Made by a program: the position numbers and the translations under genes. Of a DNA stretch of 64,000 nucleotides, positions 35,181 to 43,189 are shown one piece after another. Below the pieces are notes generated by a model. It ran no database searches. It was not told the DNA's origin and saw only the letters and a list, made by a program, of their open reading frames with translations. This DNA comes from DATBLE01 sp963719325 (GTDB lineage: Bacteria; Actinomycetota; Thermoleophilia; Gaiellales; Gaiellaceae): contig CAVRBW010000001.1 of NCBI GenBank assembly GCA_963719325.1, forward strand, positions 1 through 64,000, in the 5' to 3' direction. The first letter of the stretch is position 1. The number at the start of each line of letters is the position of its first letter.

Positions 35181-35280
35181 CGTGGGGGAACCCGTGGTTC
35201 CCCCACGGGCCTCCTCCTTCTTGCCTCGCGTGGTTCATCGCGCTTGCGCTCCGGCGAGACGCGGTCTCGCCTCCGCGCGC
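35181..35280 (+). repeat. Family D double-hairpin repeat, copy D4
   Basis: Hairpin 1 (35181-35207, 12-bp arms CGTGGGGGAACC around CGT) begins at the base after the permease stop codon. Hairpin 2 (35253-35271) is GGCGAGAC-GCG-GTCTCGCC. Spacer 45 bp with GCCTCCTCCTTC. This is the best-preserved copy. It lies between the convergent permease and 51-residue genes, the expected place for a bidirectional terminator. Confidence 0.82.
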
Positions 35281-35361
35281 TGGGGCCGGTCATCCAACAT
35301 CGGTCGTATCCAGGCGGGTGCCGCCCTCGTAACCGAGCTCGGCCGCCGTCTGCTGTCTGGA

Positions 35362-35517
35362 TCAATGTTGTCGGAGCATCCGGCCGATCCGGAGCACATG
35401 CGAGTCGTACTCGTCGTCCGGGACGCCTCCGATCGGATCCCAGTCGTGCAAGAGCGTCCGACGAATTTCGGGGAATCCCCTGCGCTTCCACCACAGAGAC
35501 CACTCGCTTAGCTCCAT
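35362..35517 (-). CDS. Small conserved-looking protein (51 residues)
   Basis: Translating the complement from ATG 35517 to TGA 35362 gives a 51-residue protein with SLWWKRRGFPEIRRTLLHDW, then DPIGGVPDDEYDSHVLRIGR. The pattern Trp-Trp, RR/LR, WDPIG and DEYD matches a small protein of unknown function that I recall as widespread in bacteria. Family members usually continue about 25 residues further. Here an in-frame TGA ends it, and the next codons (RQQTAAELGY) still look like the family tail, so it may be slightly truncated. No ribosome-binding site stands out. Confidence 0.6.
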   Translation of the reverse strand: MELSEWSLWWKRRGFPEIRRTLLHDWDPIGGVPDDEYDSHVLRIGRMLRQH

Positions 35518-35524
35518 TCTCCGA

Positions 35525-36223
35525 CTACCTGCGTAGCCGCGCGACGATCCTCGCGTCGTAGATCCACGGCTCGTCGCCTTCCGGGCGCCAGGCGGGAAGA
35601 CCCGCGACCGTGCAGTTCGGGGCGAGCGGCAGGAGCAGCGACGGGCACACGAGCGGCTCGGCGAACGACGGGTTGCGCCCCGCGCCCGGGCGATACGCGC
35701 GCAGCTCCTTGTTCCGTCCCGCGTCGAGGGACCCGCCGACGGCGGCGTAGCCCTCCCCGTGGGCGCTGCGCGTCAGTTCGTGCCAGTCCGGCGACGGGTC
35801 GACCTCCGGGCTGAGGTAGGCGACCCGGCTGCTCGCGTCGCGCGGGCCGACGTCCACTATCGTCTCGAGCATCGCGTTCCCGATCTCCGCGAGCCAGCAG
35901 CGCCCCTCGAGGACCAGGTCGAAGGCGAGCCGGTAGCGGCCGGGCGGCATCACCGCCCGTAGGGCAAGGTCGACCGTCGCGCGCTCTCCGGGCGCGAGCG
36001 GCGGTACCGGCGTGCGCAGGCCGTCCCAGACGATCGGGTTGCCGTGGTCGTCGAGCCAGTGGTAGGCGGCGAGCAGGTCACGCCAGGCCGCGCTGCCCGC
36101 GTTCTCGACCTCGACCCGTGCGCGGCCGAGCGCGCCTGCCTGCGGCGGGTCGAGCCCGTACGACAACCAGCGCACCGCGAGCGGCCCGGCCGGAACGTCA
36201 TGGGCGGGAGCGGGCTCCATCAC
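35525..36223 (-). CDS. Ig-like domain protein of the glycan locus (unknown function)
   Basis: A 232-residue soluble-looking protein without a signal peptide. Residues 10-125 form a probable Ig-like beta sandwich (RARVEVENAGSAAW, HWLDDHGNPIVWDGLRTPVP, LAPGERATVDLAL, PPGRYRLAFDLVLEG), resembling the NBR1/CARDB-type domains that accompany some actinobacterial glycosyltransferases and the C-terminal domain of Wzt. The second half is Pro- and Gly-rich and unassigned. It is divergent from hemE by 17 bases. A role in recognising the exported glycan is speculation from context. Confidence 0.6.
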   Translation of the reverse strand: MMEPAPAHDVPAGPLAVRWLSYGLDPPQAGALGRARVEVENAGSAAWRDLLAAYHWLDDHGNPIVWDGLRTPVPPLAPGERATVDLALRAVMPPGRYRLAFDLVLEGRCWLAEIGNAMLETIVDVGPRDASSRVAYLSPEVDPSPDWHELTRSAHGEGYAAVGGSLDAGRNKELRAYRPGAGRNPSFAEPLVCPSLLLPLAPNCTVAGLPAWRPEGDEPWIYDARIVARLRR

Positions 36224-36240
36224 GAGGCTAGTCTAGGCCG

Positions 36241-37273
36241 GTGTCCGAGCCGCTTCTCGTCCGCGCCCTGCGGCGCGAGCGCGTCGAACGAACGCCCGTC
36301 TGGTTCATGCGCCAGGCCGGCCGTTCGCTTCCCGAGTATCGCGCCCTCCGTGAGCGGTACGCCTTCTTCGACCTCGCGCATACGCCCGAGCTCTGCGCGG
36401 AGGTGACGCTCCAGCCCGTGCGGCGGCATGACGTCGACGCCGCCGTGCTCTTCGCCGACATCATGACGCCCGTTCTCGCGATGGGGATCGACGTCGAGCT
36501 CGTCGAGGGCGTCGGCCCGGTCGTGGAACGGCCGATCGCCGCCGCGGCAGACGTGGAGCGGTTGCGCGTCCCGGATCCGGAGGAGGCCTTCGCGCCGGTG
36601 CTCGAGGCGGTGCGGATCGTGCGGCGCGAGCTCGGGCCCGAGCGAGCGGTCATCGGCTTCTGCGGCGGCCCGTTCACGGTCGCGGGCTACCTCGTCGAGG
36701 GCGGGCCGAGCCGCGACTTCGCCAGGACGAAGGCGCTGATGTACCGCGAGCCCGGCGTCTGGCACGCGCTGATGGAGAAGCTCGCCGAGACCTTCGCCGG
36801 CTACGTCTGCGCCAAGGCCTCTGCCGGCGCGGACGCGATCCAGCTCTTCGACTCGTGGGTCGGCACCCTCTCCGTCGCAGACTACGAGGAGTTCGTCGCG
36901 CCCTACTCGGCCAGGGTGCTGGCAGCGGCGGAGGTGCCGACGATCCACTTCGGGACCGGAACGGCGCACCTGCTCGGCTCGATGGCCGCCGCCGGCGGCG
37001 ACGCGATCGGCCTCGACTGGCGGGTACCGCTCGACCGAGGGTGGCTGGCGGTCGGCCCGGAGCAAGGCGGTGCAGGGGAATCTCGATCCGGCCGTGTTGC
37101 TCGGCCCGTGGGAGCGGATCGAGGCGGCGGCGCTGGACGTGCTCGCCCGTGCCGAAGGCCGTCCGGGGCACGTCTTCAACCTCGGCCACGGCGTCTTGCC
37201 GGAGACCAACCCTGAGGACTTGTCCAGGCTGGCCGAGCTCGTGCGCGCCCGAACGGCGAAGGCGGTGCCGTGA
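36241..37273 (+). CDS. hemE: Uroporphyrinogen decarboxylase (one frameshift)
   Basis: HemE removes four carboxyl groups from uroporphyrinogen III to give coproporphyrinogen III. Seen: TPVWFMRQAGRSLPEYR at the N-terminus (substrate-binding Arg), DIMTPVLAMGIDVE, GFCGGPFTVAGYLVEG, FDSWVGTLS and HFGTGTAHLL. The frame then shifts near 37063, where dropping one C (GAGCAAGG to GAGAAGG) gives GPEKAVQGNLDPAVLLGPW and the standard C-terminus FNLGHGVLPETNPE. The total of about 343 residues is the family length. As an expected essential gene, the shift is most likely a consensus error. GTG start; GTGA overlap with hemH. Confidence 0.85.
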
Positions 37274-38151
37274 GGACCGCGGTCGTCCTGATGGCGTACG
37301 GCTCGCCGGACCGGATCGAGGACGTGCCCGCGTACTACGCCGACGTGCGCGGCGGCCGGCCGGTTCGGCCGGAGCTGGTCGCCGACCTGACCGAGCGCTA
37401 CCGGCGGCTCGGGATCGAGGACTCGAACCCGCTGAACGAGATCACCGAGCGCACCCGTGCCGGGCTCGAGGCCGAGCTCGGGCTTCCGGTCTTCACGGGG
37501 ATGAAGCACTGGCGGCCGCGGATCGCGGAGGCGGCCGAGGCAGCGCTCGCCGCCGGAGCCGAGCGGATCGTCGGGCTCGTGCTCGCCCCGCACTACTCGC
37601 GGCTCTCGATCGGCGGCTACCGGCAGCAGCTGGAGGACGCGATCGCCGGCCGCGCCGAGATCGCGTTCGTCGAGAGCTGGCACGACGAGCCGGCGCTGGT
37701 ACAGCTCTGGGCCGATCGCGTGCGCGGGTCGAGCGCACACGTCGTCTTCACGGCCCACAGCCTGCCCGCACGCATCCTCGGCGAGGGCGATCCGTACGAA
37801 GAGCAGCTGCTTGCGACCTCGCGCGCGATCGCGCAGGCCGCGGCACTGGGCGAGTGGTCGTTCGCGTACCAGTCCGAGTCGCCGACCGGCGAGCCCTGGC
37901 TCCGGCCGGACATCCTCGACCACCTCGAGGCGCTTGCGGCGCGAGGCGTCGAGGACGTGGTGATCTGCCCGGTCGGCTTCGTCGCCGACCACCTCGAGAT
38001 CCGCTGGGACCTGGACACGGAGGCCCAGGAGAAGGCGCACGACCTCGGTATCCGCCTCGTGAGGATGCAGATGCCGAACGACGATCCGGCGTTCGTCCGC
38101 GTCCTCGCGGGAATCGTGCGACGGGTGCTCGCGGTACCCTCGTCCGGATGA
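37270..38151 (+). CDS. hemH: Ferrochelatase (probably coproporphyrin ferrochelatase)
   Basis: A 293-residue chelatase: VLMAYGSPDRIEDVPAYYAD, LAPHYSRLSIGGYRQQ with the conserved metal-ligand His, FTAHSLPARIL and VVICPVGFVADHLEIRWDLD with the catalytic Glu near the end. It inserts ferrous iron into a porphyrin. In monoderm actinobacteria the substrate is normally coproporphyrin III, hence the likely CpfC role. It overlaps hemE (GTGA), and its own stop overlaps the Wzt-like ATPase start (ATGA). Confidence 0.9.
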   Translation: MRTAVVLMAYGSPDRIEDVPAYYADVRGGRPVRPELVADLTERYRRLGIEDSNPLNEITERTRAGLEAELGLPVFTGMKHWRPRIAEAAEAALAAGAERIVGLVLAPHYSRLSIGGYRQQLEDAIAGRAEIAFVESWHDEPALVQLWADRVRGSSAHVVFTAHSLPARILGEGDPYEEQLLATSRAIAQAAALGEWSFAYQSESPTGEPWLRPDILDHLEALAARGVEDVVICPVGFVADHLEIRWDLDTEAQEKAHDLGIRLVRMQMPNDDPAFVRVLAGIVRRVLAVPSSG

Positions 38152-39371
38152 GACCGGGAGAGATCCGGGTCGACCGCGCGAGCCGGCGCTTTCGCGTCTC
38201 GCCGCAACAGGTCAGGACGCTGAAGGAGCTCGTGCTGGCCCGAGGCCGCACCCGCGCGACCGAGGTCTGGGCGCTCCGGGAGGTCTCGTTCTCGGTCGAG
38301 CCGGGCCAGGCCGTCGGCCTGATCGGCCGCAACGGCTCGGGCAAGACGACGCTGCTCAGCCTGATCGCCGGGATCATCACGCCGACCTCGGGGCGCGTCG
38401 AGGCCGGCGGTCGGGTCGCCTCGCTGCTCGAGCTCGGCGCGGGCTTCCACCCGGACTTCACCGGCCGCGAGAACGTCTACCTGAACGGATCGATCCACGG
38501 GCTCAAGCGCGCGCAGATCCGGGCGCTGATGGACGAGATCGTCGCGTTCGCCGAGTTGCAGGATTTCATCGACCTGCCCGTGCGGACGTACTCCTCGGGC
38601 ATGTACATGCGACTCGGGTTCGCGGTCGCGGCGCATATCGACGCGGACGTCCTGCTCCTCGACGAGGTCTTCGCGGTCGGCGACGAGGAGTTCCAGCGGA
38701 AGTGCTTCGGCAAGATCTTCGAGTTCAAGCAGCGCGGTGGGACGATCGTGTTCGTCTCGCACGACGCCGCGTCGGTCGAGCGGCTCTGCGAACGGGCGGT
38801 GCTGCTGCGCGGCGGCCGGGTCGAGCTCGACGGGACGACGCAGGAGGCGATCGCGCGGTACCACAAGCTCCTCGCCGAGGATCGCGCGCTCGACGAGGTG
38901 CCGGCGGGCCTGCGCGAGTTCGGCAGCGGCGAGGCGAGGATCGTCGAGGCGCGGCTCCTCGGGCCCGAGGGCGAGGACCGCCTGCAGCTCGCGGCCGGCG
39001 AGCCGCTCGCCGTCGAGCTGCGGATCGCGGTGCCCCAGGCGTTACCCCCGCCGCGGGTCTCGCTGGAGCTTCGCGACGAGGCCGGCCTGCTGCTCGCCTC
39101 TGCAGCGCAGGACACGGCCGAGCTCGGCTGGGACGAAAGCCCCGGAGAACGGGTGCTCCGCTTCGACGTCGCGCAGCCGCCGCTTGCGGACGGACGCTTC
39201 AGGCTCCGCTTCGAGCTGGGCGATCCCGCTGGACGGCGGCTCTACCATTGGCTGGACGACGAGATTCGATTCGTCGTCTATCCAGGGGAGAGGGTGCGGG
39301 GTCCAGTCCTGCTCGCAGGGAGGTGGTCGCTCGAGCAGGTCGAAGCTCCCGCTGAGATCGGAGGAAGATGA
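38148..39371 (+). CDS. ABC transporter ATPase for polysaccharide export (Wzt-like, with C-terminal glycan-binding domain)
   Basis: A 407-residue ATPase: Walker A GRNGSGKT (60-67), signature YSSGMYMRL (148-156) and Walker B VLLLDEVF (168-175), followed by VSHDAASVERLCERAVLL. After about residue 250 comes a beta-rich extension (ARIVEARLLGPEGED to the end) like the Wzt C-terminal domain that selects finished glycans. It should pair with the Wzm-like permease at 34383. Translation is coupled to hemH by ATGA, an odd operon arrangement. The stop overlaps the next small gene. Confidence 0.92.
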   Translation: MRPGEIRVDRASRRFRVSPQQVRTLKELVLARGRTRATEVWALREVSFSVEPGQAVGLIGRNGSGKTTLLSLIAGIITPTSGRVEAGGRVASLLELGAGFHPDFTGRENVYLNGSIHGLKRAQIRALMDEIVAFAELQDFIDLPVRTYSSGMYMRLGFAVAAHIDADVLLLDEVFAVGDEEFQRKCFGKIFEFKQRGGTIVFVSHDAASVERLCERAVLLRGGRVELDGTTQEAIARYHKLLAEDRALDEVPAGLREFGSGEARIVEARLLGPEGEDRLQLAAGEPLAVELRIAVPQALPPPRVSLELRDEAGLLLASAAQDTAELGWDESPGERVLRFDVAQPPLADGRFRLRFELGDPAGRRLYHWLDDEIRFVVYPGERVRGPVLLAGRWSLEQVEAPAEIGGR

Positions 39372-39646
39372 GCTATCAAACATGTCCCGACTGGCCGGAG
39401 CTGATGGAGATCGCGCCCGATCTCCAGTTCAAGCACTACACCGTGCGGCAGGCCCAGCTGCCCGCGGAGGCGCTGATGCAGATCCCCGGGCTGAACCTCG
39501 ACGAGATCGAGATCTGCTGCGACATCGACCGTCACGTCTACTTCGCGCGGCACACGGATCCGCGCGTCACGCAAAGCCTCCGCGGCTCGCACTGGTTCGA
39601 CCTGACCGAATGGACGGTGTCCGGCCCGGGCCGGCAAGCGGTCTGA
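39368..39646 (+). CDS. Hypothetical 92-residue protein coupled to the Wzt-like ATPase
   Basis: Not recognised. A soluble acidic protein with SYQTCPDWPELMEIAPDLQF at the N-terminus, two adjacent cysteines (DEIEICCDIDRHVYFAR) and a Trp near the C-terminus (GSHWFDLTEW). No membrane segment or signal peptide. ATGA overlap with the ATPase makes it likely co-translated and therefore real. Base composition is like the neighbours. Confidence 0.6.
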   Translation: MSYQTCPDWPELMEIAPDLQFKHYTVRQAQLPAEALMQIPGLNLDEIEICCDIDRHVYFARHTDPRVTQSLRGSHWFDLTEWTVSGPGRQAV

Positions 39647-39649
39647 CGA

Positions 39650-40399
39650 TCACCCGCGGTCGCTAGACCAGCCGAGCACGGCGACGCCGTCCCACCACTG
39701 CAGGCTGTCTCCGGCCTCGCCGGGGATGTCGAACAGGAGCCGGGCTCGCGGCTGCGCGGCGAGGTAGTCCCGCGTCGCCTGCGCGACCTCGTCCCAGTCC
39801 TCGTCGTCGATCACGACCAGCGCCTCGTCCGCGAGCCAGGGCTCGATCGCCCGCACGCCGCGTAACTGGTCGTCGTAGCCGTGCGGCCCGTCGTAGTAGT
39901 AGACCCCGACCCGCCGATCGCCGAGCGCGCCCCCCTCGAGGAGCTCGAATGCATCCCCCTCGAGGATCGTCGCGCTCTCCGACCCGAATCGGTGGAGGTT
40001 CTCCTCCAGCGCCGGGCGACTCGCGGCCGGGAGCCGCCGGCCGCGCACCTCGTGCTCTCCGAAGACGAAGGCGTCGATCGCGACGAAGTCGCCCGTGTTG
40101 CCGCGCATCGCGCCGATCAGGCTCGCCCCGCGGTAGGTGCCGACCTCGACGTAGCTCTCGCCCGGCGCGAGCAGGCTCCCGGCCAGGTTGAGCAGCGCGA
40201 GAATGTTCTCCGTAGCGAGGTTCGGGACGCCGTCGATCACGTCGTCGAAGCGCCGCCGAGGGGTGCCGGAAGCACCCCGGTCTTTCCGCTGGGCGTCGCC
40301 GGCTTCGCCGGCGGCGCTTCCAGCTCCGCGCGGATGCATCGAGCGCGGGAAGTCGTCGAAGAGCGCAGGAAGCTCAGCCGTGAACCGCTCGACGTCCAT
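39650..40399 (-). CDS. Class I SAM methyltransferase (Methyltransf_24 type) with repeat-derived N-terminal insert
   Basis: A 249-residue protein: NLATENILALLNLAGSLL, motif I YVEVGTYRGASLIGAM, FVAIDAFVFGEHE, LEGDAFELLEGGALG, and GVYYYDGPHGYDDQ with LVVIDDEDWDEV. This is the CmcI/macrocin-like methyltransferase pattern. Between HPR and RRFDDVIDGVPN lie about 24 residues (GAGSAAGEAGDAQRKD...) encoded by a family P palindromic repeat, read in a different phase than in the GT2 gene at 9831. The start overlaps the PHP-protein gene by 26 bases. Confidence 0.82.
   Translation of the reverse strand: MDVERFTAELPALFDDFPRSMHPRGAGSAAGEAGDAQRKDRGASGTPRRRFDDVIDGVPNLATENILALLNLAGSLLAPGESYVEVGTYRGASLIGAMRGNTGDFVAIDAFVFGEHEVRGRRLPAASRPALEENLHRFGSESATILEGDAFELLEGGALGDRRVGVYYYDGPHGYDDQLRGVRAIEPWLADEALVVIDDEDWDEVAQATRDYLAAQPRARLLFDIPGEAGDSLQWWDGVAVLGWSSDRG
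40258..40331 (-). repeat. Family P palindromic repeat inside a methyltransferase gene
   Basis: On the minus strand this reads GGAGCTGGAAGCGCCGCCGG then CGAAGCCGGCGACGCCCAGC and on to a GGTGCTTCCGGCACC hairpin. It aligns with the 69-bp units at 10240-10377 (GGGCTGGAAGCGTCGCCGG, CGAAGCCGGCG). It is oriented along the coding strand, as in the GT2 gene, but translated in another frame. Boundaries are approximate. Confidence 0.75.
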
Positions 40400-42003
40400 C
40401 GAGCAGGGAATCTAGCGACCGGGTGTTGAGCACATCCGCCGGCGTCGCCCAGCCGCGCCGCGCGGTCGCCACCGCCAGCTCCATGTTCGCGAGCCCGCGA
40501 ATCGAATGCGCGTCGGTGGAGCAGACGACCTTGACGCCCGCCGCGAGCGCCTGGCGGACGTAGACGTCTCTCAGGTCGAGGCGGTCGGGCAAGCCGTTCA
40601 CCTCCAGCGCGACCCCTTCTTCGAGCGCGACCTCGATCAACCGGTCGACATCGAGCTCGTTCTCGGGCCGCCGGTTGATGTACCGCCCCTTGGGGTGTGA
40701 GAGGCAGGAGACGTACGGGTTTCGCAGCGCCTCCTCGACGCGCTTCGTCTGCTCGCGCTTCGGCAGCCGCTGGCCGCCGTGCACGCTCGCCTGCACCCAG
40801 TCCAGCTCGGCCAGCATCGAGTCCGGCAGATCGAGCCGACCGTCGGGGAGGATGTCGCACTCGCTCCCGCGGAGCACCCGGAACGGCGCCAACGCCTCGT
40901 TCACGTCGGCGATCTCGAGCGCCTGGCGGCGAAGATCGTCAGGGAGCAGGCCCCGCACGGCTCCCACCGCCGGCGTGTGGTCGCAGATCGCCAGGTACTC
41001 GTAGCCGAGCTCGATCGCGGCCTGCGCCATCTCCTCGACGCTCGCCGTCCCGTCCGACCAGGTCGTGTGGCAATGCAGGTCACCGCGGATCTGGTCGCGC
41101 TCGACGAGCGGCGGAGGTGTGCCGCGGAACGGCGCCTCGCGGAGCTCCGGCGGGCACCAGGGGATGCCGAGCGCCCGGTAGACACCCTCCTCGTCCGGCG
41201 CGTCCGGCAGGGGCTCGAGTGCCGCGACGTATTCCGGCGAACCCGTGGCGCGGACCAGGTCCGTTCCGAACCGGCGAGGCTCGGCGACGACGATCTCCAC
41301 CGCGACGCCTTCGACCGTGACCCCGTGCGCTCGACGGTCGACCCGCTCGAGCACCGAGACGATCGCCGGGAGGGACTCGAACGCGTCGAGGACGGGACTC
41401 GGGTTCTCCGACAGGAACCACCACGGCCAGGAGCTCGTTCGTGTCGCAGTAGCGGCGGGGATCGCCCGCCGGGACGCCGCCGAGCGCATCGGCGATCGCC
41501 GCCACCAGATTGCGGGCGCGGTGCAGCAGCAGCCCTTGCACGCGTGGACGGTCGCTCTCACGGTCGAGCGCGGCCAGCAGCCTGGCCTCGATCTGCGGAC
41601 CGATCCCGGGCACCTCTTGCAGGCGCCCGGCCGCCGCCGCCTCGCGGAAGTCGGCCGCCGTCCGAACGCCGAGCGTCTGGGCGATCTGCACGGCACGCCG
41701 CGCGCCGATGCCGAGGTAGCGGCCGAGCCCGACCAGATCGGGCGAGACCTCGCGCTCCAGCTCCTCCAGCTCGGCGATCTCCCCGGTTTCGACGAGCTCG
41801 CGGAGCCTGCCTTCGATCCCGCGCCCGATCCCCCGCAGCTCCCGGATCCGCCCGGCACGGACCAGGTCGGCGACCGGGGCCTTTGTCCCTCTGATCAGCT
41901 CGGCGGCGCGCCGGTAGGCACGCGCGGCATATGGGTTGGCCCCGGCGAGCTCGAGCAGGGTCGCGAACGACTCGAGCCGGGCGGCGATCGCCGAGTTCTC
42001 CAA
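40374..42003 (-). CDS. PolX-like protein: decayed Pol-beta-type domain plus intact PHP phosphoesterase (one frameshift)
   Basis: About 542 residues. The N-terminal helix-hairpin-helix parts are clear (LRGIGRGIEGRLRELVETG, LQEVPGIGPQIEARLLAAL). Where PolX has GSxRR...GDxDLL the sequence reads GDPRRYCDTNELLAV, and the later catalytic Asp is Glu (GVAVEIVVAEP), so polymerase activity is unlikely. The C-terminal PHP domain keeps its metal ligands: GDLHCHTTWSDG, AICDHTPAV, LRGSECDIL, SVHGGQ, CLSHPKGR and STDAHS. One extra base near 41415 breaks the frame (LAVVV / LSENPSPVLDAF). The TTG start at 42003 abuts the solo family M hairpin. Confidence 0.8.
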
Positions 42004-42038
42004 GAGTTCCTAACGTAATGGGTATTCGTTAGGAGCTC
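42004..42038. repeat. Solo terminal-repeat hairpin related to family M
   Basis: GAGTTCCTAACG (42004-42015) and CGTTAGGAGCTC (42027-42038) pair with one mismatch around an 11-base loop. The arms match the terminal repeats of the family M elements at 51155 and 60132 (GAGCTCCTAACG), but the 120-bp core is missing. It looks like a remnant left by core deletion or excision. It directly precedes the TTG start of the PHP-protein gene. Confidence 0.7.
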
Positions 42039-42084
42039 CCGCTGTTGCGGGGCCACGACGGTAGTGTCACCGCCCGATGGGTAA

Positions 42085-42245
42085 GAACTCACTTCGAAAC
42101 GAAGCACGGGCCGCCTGGCCGCGCTGGGCGGCGCGATTCTTCGTCCTCCGTCGCGCCAATAGCGCTGCTATCGGCGCTCCCTGCGTCCTTGCCTCGCGCT
42201 CCCCCATCGCGCCCAGGCAGCGCGTGGTCATTCCGAAGTGAGTTC
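42085..42245 (+). mobile_element. Family M palindromic element, copy M1, supplying the cofD start
   Basis: Ends GAACTCACTTCG (42085-42096) and CGAAGTGAGTTC (42234-42245) are perfect inverted repeats. The core GCGCTGGGCGGCGCG, CTTCGTCCTC, TCGCGCC, a central ATAGC-GCT-GCTAT stem, then GCGCTCCCTGCGTCCTTGC is shared with copies M2 and M3. The left half resembles the reverse complement of the right half along its length. Its outer ends differ from the other copies. The GTG start of cofD (42238) lies within the right terminal repeat. No coding capacity. Confidence 0.8.
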
Positions 42246-43189
42246 GGACATCGTCGTGCTCTCGGGCGGGGTCGGCGGCGCACGCTTCGTGCGCGGCCTG
42301 ATCGCGGCCGTTCCCCCACGGCGGGTGACGGTGGTCGGCAACGTCGGCGACGACGTCGAGGTGCTCGGCCTTCATGTCTCGCCCGACCTCGACAGCCTCG
42401 TGTACACGCTGGCCGGCCTGCACGACGAAGAGCGTGGCTGGGGGCGCGGCGACGAGACCTGGAACGCGCTCGCGACGGCGACGGAGCTCGGCGACGACGA
42501 GACCTGGTTCCAGCTCGGCGACCGCGACATCGGCCTTCATCTGGTGCGCACGAAGGCGTTGCGCGCAGGGGAGGCGCTTTCGGCCGTGACCGCACGGATT
42601 GCCGCCGCGCTCGGTGTCGAGGTTCGGCTGCTCCCTGCGACGGACGACCGCCTGCGAACGGTCGTGGAGACGGCGGCGGGGCCCTTTCCGTTGCAGGAGT
42701 GGTTCGTGAAGCGCCGGCAGGCGGACCCCGTCGAGGGGGTCCGCTTCGACGGGGCCGAGTCCGCCCGTCCCGCACCGGGAGTGCTCGAGGCGATTCAGGA
42801 GGCGTCTCTCGTCGTTTTCGCTCCCAGCAACCCGTGCATCAGCATCTGGCCGATCCTCGCGATCGAGCCGATTCGTGCGGCGGTGCAGCGCTGTGCGCGT
42901 CCCGGTGGTGGGCGTGAGCCCGCTGATCGGCGGAAAGGCCGTGAAGGGGCCGGCCGACGCCATGCTCGAGCGGCTCGCCGGCGGCACCTCGCCCGCACAC
43001 GTCGCCGGCTGCTACCCGGATCTGCTGCACGCGCTCGTGATCGACGAGGCCGATGCGGGCGGCACCGCGCCGCTCGAGGAGCTTGGCGTTCGCGCGCACG
43101 TGACGCGGACGCTGATGAGCGACCGCAACGCCGCACGGCGGCTTGCCGAGGCCGTGCTCGAGGCCGCCCGGCAGGACGGGGCGACGTGA
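42238..43189 (+). CDS. cofD: 2-phospho-L-lactate transferase CofD/FbiA (one frameshift)
   Basis: CofD/FbiA joins FO to the phospholactyl or phosphoenolpyruvyl group to make F420-0. Seen: IVVLSGGVGGARFVRGL, GNVGDDVEVLGLHVSPDLDS, GWGRGDETW, WFQLGDRDIGLHLVRT, then APSNPCISIWPILAI. The frame changes near 42886-42898 in a GCGC-rich stretch and continues as VPVVGVSPLIGGKAVKGPAD to LMSDRNAARRLAEAVL. Without the shift the length is about 316, the family norm. Probably a consensus error. The start codon is inside the M1 repeat; the stop overlaps cofE (GTGA). Confidence 0.85.

Noticed and set aside
35093..35503. A 136-codon minus-strand frame overlapping repeat D4
   Set aside because: Its composition is Arg-rich and it crosses the repeat; the real coding signal there is the 51-residue frame in another phase.
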